DNA of 64,000 nt from Pseudomonadota bacterium. Lineage in GTDB: Bacteria > Pseudomonadota > Alphaproteobacteria > SP197. Shown piece by piece: positions 58,736-64,000 of this stretch (within the stretch, counting starts at the first letter, position 1; every line of letters starts with the position of its first letter). The notes under the pieces were generated by a model. That model did no database searches. It had not been told where the DNA came from and was given only the letters and a program-made list of their open reading frames with translations. Both the position numbers and the translations under genes were made by a program. The stretch covers positions 105,303 through 169,302 of the forward strand of contig JBCCIS010000004.1 of the NCBI GenBank assembly GCA_039028155.1. The letters are read 5' to 3'.

Positions 58736-60391
58736 ATGCCTGATACTACCACAGTCGGCCGCTACCTCGTCGAGCGCCTGAAGCAGGTCGGCGTCAATCA
58801 CGTCTTCGGCGTTCCCGGCGACTACGTGCTGACCTTCATGGACCGCATCCTGGAAGGCGGTCTGGATCTGGTCGGCACGTGCAACGAATTGAACGCGGCG
58901 TACGCGGCTGATGCCTACGCCCGGGTCAACGGCATCGGCGCGGTCTGCGTGACCTATGGCGTCGGCAGCTTCAGCGCGCTCAATGGCGTCGCCGGCGCCT
59001 TTGCCGAGCAGGTTCCGCTGATCATGATTTCCGGCGGCCCGCGGACGGATCTGCGCCATCCTTCGATGCTGCTGCACCACAGCCTGGGAGATCTGGACGT
59101 CCTGGCGAAGGTTTACGAGAACGTCACCGTCCTGACGACGGTGCTGCACGATCCAGAACAAGCCACGGACCAGATCGACGCGGCGCTGGAGGCCTGCCTG
59201 CGCGAAAAGCGCCCCGTCGCCATCGAGATCCCGGTCGATGTTGTCGACCATCCCTGCCCCGCACCGGGTGCCTTCACCTTCCCGGACCCGCCAGCCAGCG
59301 ATCCCGATGCTCTGGAAGAAGCGCTTGGCGAAATCTCGGCGATGCTTGGCGCGGCGAAACAGCCGGCGATCCTGGCCGGTATCGAGCTTCATCGTTTTGG
59401 CCTGCTGGAGCCGTTCGACGCGCTCGTCGAAAAGAGCGGCATGCCCGTCGCCTCGACCCTTCTGGGCAAGACCGTCATTTCCGAGCTGCATCCCCAGGCG
59501 ATCGGCGTCTATGAGGGTGCGATCAGCAGGCCGGAGGTCCGCGAGGCCATCGAAGAGGCCGATGTGCTGCTATGCCTCGGCGCCTGGATGAGCGATATCA
59601 ATCTGGGTATCTACACCGCCCGGCTTGATGACCTGCGCATGGTCACCGCCAATTCGGGCAGCGTACGGGTGCGTCACCACGTCTACGATCCCGTTAGTCT
59701 GGGTGACCTGGTGACCGGTCTGACCGAGCGTTTGCCGGAAAGCGGTGTCGGCCGCGGTGCATTTGTACCGGCCTCCCAGGCGCTCGATCACAGCATCACC
59801 ATCAAGCCGGATGCCGAGATCACGGTGAAACGCCTTTTCTCGCGCATCAACGAACTGATATCCGACAGTTCCATTGTCATTGCCGACGCGGGAGACGCCC
59901 TGTTCAGCGCCTCCGATCTGGTCATGCACCGGGATGTCGGTTTCCTGGGCCAGGCGTTCTATCTCTCCATCGGCTTCACCCTGCCGGCGACCCTGGGCGC
60001 GCAACTGGCGGCACCGGACCGCAGGGTCATGACGTTCATCGGCGACGGCGCTTTTCAGATGACCGTGCAGGAGCTCAGCACGATCATTCGCAAGGACCTC
60101 AACCCGATCATCTTTGTCCTCAACAACAACGGTTACACCGCCGAACGGATGATCCATGAAGGCCCCTATAACGACATCCAGGGCTGGCAGAACCACCTTC
60201 TGCCGGAGGCCTTTGGTGGCGGCTGGGGCGTGCGGGTTCAGACGGAAGGCGAGCTTGAGGCGGCGCTACAAACAGCCTTCGGCCTGGACGACCGGCCGGC
60301 CTTGATCGAGGTGATGCTCGATCAGCATGACGTCTCCGACCAATTGAAGCGGCTGGGTGCCGAGTTGGCGCCAAAATCAGACAAAGCCTAA
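58736..60391 (+). CDS. ThDP-dependent decarboxylase (pyruvate/indolepyruvate decarboxylase family)
   Basis: The 551-aa protein has the three domains of ThDP decarboxylases: Pyr domain (GVNHVFGVPGDYVLTFMDRI, catalytic Glu in TCNELNAAYAAD), a middle domain, and the PP domain (IGDGAFQMTVQELSTIIRKDL with NNNGYTAERMI, the GDG...NN motif). HHSLGD carries the paired His of the pyruvate decarboxylase group. It should decarboxylate a 2-oxo acid such as pyruvate, indolepyruvate or phenylpyruvate. Substrate cannot be read from sequence; neighbours give no hint. Confidence 0.9.
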   Translation: MPDTTTVGRYLVERLKQVGVNHVFGVPGDYVLTFMDRILEGGLDLVGTCNELNAAYAADAYARVNGIGAVCVTYGVGSFSALNGVAGAFAEQVPLIMISGGPRTDLRHPSMLLHHSLGDLDVLAKVYENVTVLTTVLHDPEQATDQIDAALEACLREKRPVAIEIPVDVVDHPCPAPGAFTFPDPPASDPDALEEALGEISAMLGAAKQPAILAGIELHRFGLLEPFDALVEKSGMPVASTLLGKTVISELHPQAIGVYEGAISRPEVREAIEEADVLLCLGAWMSDINLGIYTARLDDLRMVTANSGSVRVRHHVYDPVSLGDLVTGLTERLPESGVGRGAFVPASQALDHSITIKPDAEITVKRLFSRINELISDSSIVIADAGDALFSASDLVMHRDVGFLGQAFYLSIGFTLPATLGAQLAAPDRRVMTFIGDGAFQMTVQELSTIIRKDLNPIIFVLNNNGYTAERMIHEGPYNDIQGWQNHLLPEAFGGGWGVRVQTEGELEAALQTAFGLDDRPALIEVMLDQHDVSDQLKRLGAELAPKSDKA

Positions 60392-60433
60392 TTCCTTGGA
60401 CGCGGCGCGGCTTGGCCGCTATCGGTACGCGCC

Positions 60434-61213
60434 ATGACAGAGACACCACCGAACACACCGGGCGCTGCCCTGGTGACCGGCGCTGGCAAACGCATCGGTC
60501 ACGCCATCGCCCGCGACCTCGCCGCCCACGGCTGGTCGGTCGCGCTGCACTACAGCACTTCGGCTGAAGGCGCGGAGGAGCTGATCGCCCAGATTACCGC
60601 CGAGGGCGGCAAGGCAGTCGCGCTTCAGGCCGACTTCGCCGACCCCGACGCGGTCGACGGCCTGGTGCCGCGCGCCGCCGAGGCGATCGGGCCGCTCACC
60701 CTGCTGGTGAACAGCGCGGCCGTCTTCGACCGCGACGAGATCGGCACGATCGGGCACGAGACATGGCAGCGCAACATCGATATCAACCTGCGCGCGCCGA
60801 CGTTCCTGGCCCAGGCCTTCGCCAACCAGCGGCCGGCGGGCGCCAAGGCCAACATCATCAACATCCTGGACCAGCGGGTGTTGAGCCCGACGCCGTTCTT
60901 CACGTCCTACACGGCGAGCAAGATGGGCTTGCACGGCATGACCCAGGCCTGGGCGCTATCGCTGGCGCCCGACATCCGGGTCAACGCGATCGGCCCCGGC
61001 TTCACCCTGCCCAGCGTCAACCAGACCGACGAGCAGTTCGCCGAGTCCGAGCGCCTCCAGCCCCTGCAGCGCGGTACCACGCCTCAGGAGATCGCCGATG
61101 CCGTTCGCTTCATCGTCGGCGCGCCGGCGATGACTGGCCAGATCATCGTGCTCGACGGTGGCCAACACCTGGCCTGGGCGCACCTGAAAGGCGGCTGGCC
61201 CCTGGAGGGCTGA
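60434..61213 (+). CDS. Short-chain dehydrogenase, FolM-like pteridine reductase
   Basis: The 259-aa SDR has the pteridine-reductase form of the cofactor motif, TGAGKRIGHAIA (TGxxxRIG), the NSA segment LLVNSAAVF, the catalytic YTASKMGL (YxxxK) and GQIIVLDGGQHLAW at the end. Position immediately before folB supports a role in dihydromonapterin or dihydrofolate reduction (FolM). The gap to folB is 2 nt. Confidence 0.88.
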   Translation: MTETPPNTPGAALVTGAGKRIGHAIARDLAAHGWSVALHYSTSAEGAEELIAQITAEGGKAVALQADFADPDAVDGLVPRAAEAIGPLTLLVNSAAVFDRDEIGTIGHETWQRNIDINLRAPTFLAQAFANQRPAGAKANIINILDQRVLSPTPFFTSYTASKMGLHGMTQAWALSLAPDIRVNAIGPGFTLPSVNQTDEQFAESERLQPLQRGTTPQEIADAVRFIVGAPAMTGQIIVLDGGQHLAWAHLKGGWPLEG

Positions 61214-61215
61214 CA

Positions 61216-61581
61216 ATGGGTAGCCGCCGCATCTTCGTGCGCGACCTCAGACTGACCGCATCGATCGGCGTTCTGGACCACGAGCGCGAGACACCCCAGG
61301 ACCTGATCGTGACGATCACGCTCGACGTCGACGACCGTCCCTTGGCGCGCGATCACATCGAGGAGGCCGTCGACTACCGGCGGCCGGTCGAGCACGCCCG
61401 CGCCATTCTGGAGGCCGGGCATATCGATCTGGTCGAGACCTTCGCCGAACGGTTGGCTGATGCCTGCCTGGCCGAGCCGGGCGTTACGGCCGCCCAGATC
61501 CGGATCGAGAAACCGGCCGCCATTCCCGGCGCGGCGGCGGCAGGCGTAGAGATCACACGCCACCGCGAATCGGAGATCTAG
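61216..61581 (+). CDS. folB: Dihydroneopterin aldolase
   Basis: The 121-aa protein begins MGSRRIFVRDLRLTASIGVLDHERETPQ, the standard FolB start with catalytic Glu, and carries the EAVDYRRPVEHARAILEAGHIDLVETFAERLAD segment and IRIEKPAAIPGAAAAGVEI. It converts dihydroneopterin to hydroxymethyl-dihydropterin in folate synthesis. The ATG lies just after the upstream stop in a different frame, so the two are translationally linked. Confidence 0.93.
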   Translation: MGSRRIFVRDLRLTASIGVLDHERETPQDLIVTITLDVDDRPLARDHIEEAVDYRRPVEHARAILEAGHIDLVETFAERLADACLAEPGVTAAQIRIEKPAAIPGAAAAGVEITRHRESEI

Positions 61582-61998
61582 GCGCCCCACCAGGCGGGCG
61601 CCGCCAATCGGTCGTGTTTTGGCTCAAAACCGTCCTGCACGCCGACGATTGGAACAGAATCGGCACCTGCAATGGCCGCTTGTGCACAGGGCCTCTACCC
61701 CGACGGTCAGCCCGGTCTGTCAAGCGCACTGTCGCCGTACCGTAAACGCGATGTCACAATCATTTACGGGATTACATAGCTAAATCAATAAGTTAGCAAT
61801 TCTGCCCAAAAATTAGGCAACTCCGTCAGGCGAGCAGGAATCCTGCGCCCCCGCCATAGTGTCAGGTCATCTGTCTACAGAGTTACCCACAGATTGTGTT
61901 GATAGCCCGTGCACGCCGCCCTAAGCGCCTGAAATAGCTCAGATCGTGCATTGGTCGGTCCTATGGCCGCACCCTCTATGCGGTAGACGAAACGGCGT
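61582..61998. other. Non-coding gap without an assignable feature
   Basis: This 417-bp gap between folB and the GntR gene holds an AT-rich stretch (about 61755-61830) and sequences near the DnaA-box type (TTACCCACA at about 61884, TGTGCACAG at about 61682). There is no cluster of boxes and no gene of the usual origin neighbourhood, so no origin is called. No conserved ORF is visible. Confidence 0.4.
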
Positions 61999-62739
61999 TC
62001 AGGTGACGGAAAGCTGCTGCCGCGCGGCGACCAGGTGCTCGTTGACGACCGCGACCGCGGCATCGGCATCGCGTGCCTTCAGCGCATCAAAAAGGGCGCG
62101 ATGCTGGCGGTTATAGGCCTCGATGCTTTCGGCGGTCAGGACCTTGTCCTTCATGGCGTTCCACTGGCGATGACCACGCACGTGATTGATCTGGCGATAG
62201 ATCGAGATCATCAGCGGGTTATGGGTCGCCTCGGCGACCAGTTGGTGAAACGTGCGGTCCCATTTGGTGAATGCCTCGGAACTGGCGCCGACCTCGCTCA
62301 ACGCCTCCAGCGTCTCACGGATACGGTCGAGGTCGCGCAAAGTCGCGTGCAAGGTGGCGAGTCGCACCATGTGGGGCTCCACGGCCAAGCGGACTTCGAC
62401 CAGCTCCAACGGACTTGTGACTTCAGCGACGTCTTCTTCCGCCGCCTCCGGCCTGAATGTGACAAACGTTCCGCTGCCAACCCGCCGGGTGACGAACTTG
62501 CTGTGCTCCAGGATGCGCAGGGCCTCTCGGACCGTGGTGCGTGAGCTGGCCAAGGCTGTCGCCAACTGCCGTTCGGCCGGCAGGCGCTCGCCATTCACGT
62601 AGACGCCGTCCAGAATCGCCTGGCGCAGTTGAGAGGCGATCGCCGCCGCGCTTTTTGAGCTCGGCAGCGGCAATTCGCGGGTGCCGTCGACGCGGCTCTC
62701 GGTCAGTTCGTGGCGAAACGGCGCGCTTTCACTTGACAT
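61999..62739 (-). CDS. GntR-family regulator, FCD subfamily
   Basis: The 246-aa regulator has the N-terminal winged helix (AIASQLRQAILDGVYVNGERLPAERQLATALASSRTTVREALRIL) and a C-terminal all-helical FCD domain (EVRLAVEPHMVRLATLHATLRD ... FHQLVAEATHNPLMISIYRQIN) that usually binds a metal and an organic acid. It is divergent from the sarcosine-oxidase-like gene and probably controls it. Clusters of AATTGG and CCAAT motifs at 62769-62877 are candidate operators. Confidence 0.92.
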   Translation of the reverse strand: MSSESAPFRHELTESRVDGTRELPLPSSKSAAAIASQLRQAILDGVYVNGERLPAERQLATALASSRTTVREALRILEHSKFVTRRVGSGTFVTFRPEAAEEDVAEVTSPLELVEVRLAVEPHMVRLATLHATLRDLDRIRETLEALSEVGASSEAFTKWDRTFHQLVAEATHNPLMISIYRQINHVRGHRQWNAMKDKVLTAESIEAYNRQHRALFDALKARDADAAVAVVNEHLVAARQQLSVT

Positions 62740-62768
62740 CGTTTTCCCACCGGACTTAGCTAGCGCAA

Positions 62769-62877
62769 AATTGGTTCAATTGGCCTAGAATTGGATCACC
62801 ACATGGTCGGGGCAAATGACGGCCACGTCAAGCTCCACCGAGGCGAACCGCCAATCTGGCCAATCTGGACCAATGGT
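62769..62877. promoter_or_regulatory. Clustered TTGG/CCAA motifs, candidate GntR operators
   Basis: AATTGG occurs three times at 62769, 62778 and 62789, and the direct repeat CCAATCTGG twice at 62851 and 62860 followed by ACCAATGGT. Both clusters lie in the divergent region between the GntR gene and the flavoprotein gene. Confidence 0.5.
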
Positions 62878-62918
62878 CGTGAAGTGTACCAGAATCCCCC
62901 GAGGGAGGGTCGACGAGC

Positions 62919-63974
62919 ATGGCGTTTCCCACCAGTTCAAAGTACGTGATCATCGGCGCCGGTATCCACGGCCTGAGCACAGCCTACCACCTTGCGCTTG
63001 AGTTGAAGGCGCGCGGCAAGGGCAGCGGCAAGGACATCGTCGTCCTCGACAAGAGCGGTATCGCGGCCGGCGCAAGCGGCATCGCCTGCGGCGTCGTGCG
63101 CAACAACTACTTCCAGCCGGCGATGCGCGAGTTGATGGCGCAGTGCGTCGAGGTCTGGGAGAGCGATCCGGAGGCCTATCACTACCATCCGGTCGGCTAC
63201 ATGCAGATCTCGTGCGAGTCGATGCACGAGGATGTCTCGCAGATCTATAAGGAACAGCAGGGCATCGGCTACGAGTCGAGCTTCATCGAGGGCAAGGACG
63301 AATGCCTGGCCTATATGAAGAACATCCTGAGCGACTGGCGCGCGCCGGGCATCACCTCGGTGCTGCATGAAAAGAAGGGCGGCTACGCCAACAACACCTC
63401 GTCGATCTACGGGCTCGCCTCGAAGGCCGAATCCGAAGACGTGCGCATCATCACCGGGTGCGAAGTCACAGGCTTCGAGCGCGGCGGCGGCGCCGTCTCG
63501 AAGGTCAAGACCGACAAGGGCGACATCGAGACCGATCAGGTCATCGTCGGCGTCGGACCCTGGGTCAAACACATCTGGGACATGCTGGACCTGCCCAAAG
63601 AAGTCTCGATCAAAGGCGCTGACGGCACGATGCATGACGGCATCGGCATGTGGAAGTACTGGTGCCTGGAAGAAGGCGTGCTGGGCGTCGACCCGGACTT
63701 TCAGAAAACCAATGACGGCGGCATGCCGCCGGTGATCCATGTCGACACCGACGTGCCGCTTAAGTCAGACGTCGATGGTTCGGTGATCACCGAAGAGATG
63801 TGGGGCATTTATTACAAGCCCGATTTCCACTTCGACGGCATTCAGGGCGGCGCCATGCCGTACAAGGTCGAGACACCGGTCGACGAGGTCGCCGTCGACC
63901 CCTACGGCCCGGACTCACCGGACTTCATTGTCGGCGACGACATCGCCCACAAGTGGGCGAAGTCGAGGCACTAG
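62919..63974 (+). CDS. Sarcosine-oxidase-beta-like FAD oxidoreductase, apparently truncated
   Basis: The 351-aa frame has the FAD fold YVIIGAGIHGLSTAYHLALEL and the DAO-family segments ASGIACGVVRNNYFQ and VIVGVGPWVKHIWDM. GAGGGAGG precedes the ATG. Homologues I know are about 400-450 aa and continue beyond the final GDDIAHKWA with a further helix. Here a stop follows within about 8 residues (KSRH, tag at 63972), while the +1 frame stays open to the window end. A frameshift, a sequence error or a truly short protein are all possible. It is divergent from the GntR regulator. Confidence 0.75.
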   Translation: MAFPTSSKYVIIGAGIHGLSTAYHLALELKARGKGSGKDIVVLDKSGIAAGASGIACGVVRNNYFQPAMRELMAQCVEVWESDPEAYHYHPVGYMQISCESMHEDVSQIYKEQQGIGYESSFIEGKDECLAYMKNILSDWRAPGITSVLHEKKGGYANNTSSIYGLASKAESEDVRIITGCEVTGFERGGGAVSKVKTDKGDIETDQVIVGVGPWVKHIWDMLDLPKEVSIKGADGTMHDGIGMWKYWCLEEGVLGVDPDFQKTNDGGMPPVIHVDTDVPLKSDVDGSVITEEMWGIYYKPDFHFDGIQGGAMPYKVETPVDEVAVDPYGPDSPDFIVGDDIAHKWAKSRH

Positions 63975-64000
63975 TCCTTGTGTAAGTGTGGTTAGATGGC

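Noticed and set aside
58061..59491. Long minus-strand frame (476 codons) as one protein
   Set aside because: Only the last 209 residues, beginning with a lipoprotein signal, look real; the upstream part is antisense to the ThDP enzyme.
61582..61998. Chromosomal replication origin
   Set aside because: Only one near-consensus DnaA-box-like site plus an AT-rich patch; neighbouring genes are not those of known alphaproteobacterial origins.

Overview
The window is high-GC DNA from an alphaproteobacterium, probably a Rhodospirillales- or Rhizobiales-like environmental lineage. Supporting evidence: the yqeY-dnaG-rpoD run next to carA/carB, a trxB - LysR (LsrB/VtlR-like) - tandem AbcR-like sRNA locus as known from rhizobia, and a tRNA-Ile2(CAU)-type gene of alphaproteobacterial form. 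Calls rest on reading motifs, start sites and gene order; no database search was run.

Layout. (1) 1-4685: edge of a thiazole/oxazole-modified RiPP (TOMM) cluster: a gene running off the window (minus strand, SagB-like N-terminus suspected), an unrecognised 375-aa partner, a fused cyclodehydratase (RRE/E1-like plus YcaO), and a divergent sulfotransferase. (2) 4686-5090: a degenerate CAGGGA-rich repeat. (3) 5091-16931: a dihydroxyacetone-kinase regulon: amidohydrolase, a binding-protein sugar ABC importer with two permeases, a small membrane protein and two ATPases, then dhaL, dhaM, HPr, enzyme I and a small HTH protein, with dhaK convergent. A perfect inverted repeat of TAAACTAAAC sits at the divergent promoter and a half-site recurs before dhaK. 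(4) 16932-33671: a second copy of the CAGGGA-rich repeat, then a large catabolic cluster with four Rieske oxygenase alpha subunits, three trimethylamine-dehydrogenase/old-yellow-enzyme-type flavoproteins, a betaine-type binding protein, a TauD dioxygenase, a class II aldolase and IclR/XRE-cupin regulators. It looks built for oxidative N-demethylation of a quaternary or methylated amine. (5) 33838-36955: a tRNA(CAU) whose 3' flank matches the repeats at 4758 and 17001, two secreted proteins of unknown function and a BetI-like TetR regulator. (6) 37016-49542: core genes rpoD, dnaG, yqeY, carA, a DUF559 nuclease, carB, an ELM1-like gene, hspQ and trxB. (7) 49599-51162: an LsrB/VtlR-like LysR gene followed by two tandem structured sRNA genes. 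(8) 51316-64000: msrP, an aspartate aminotransferase, a CaiD/CaiA-like pair, uvrB, a lipoprotein, a ThDP decarboxylase, a FolM-like reductase with folB, a GntR regulator and a sarcosine-oxidase-like flavoprotein.

How the parts fit. The importer of region 3 plausibly brings in a triose or related ketose that DhaK/DhaL phosphorylate using phosphate passed from PEP through enzyme I, HPr and DhaM; no sugar-specific EIIB/EIIC is present, so this PTS appears dedicated to the kinase. In region 4 the binding protein would capture a betaine, the Rieske enzymes would remove the first methyl groups and the flavoproteins the later ones. The IclR regulator lies among three divergent promoters carrying TGAAA/TTTCA elements. 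The candidate carnitine-type enzymes (CaiD/CaiA), the BetI-like regulator and the sarcosine-oxidase-like gene continue the methylated-amine theme. The most notable items are the TOMM cluster edge, the Rieske-rich demethylation cluster and the duplicated AbcR-like sRNAs.
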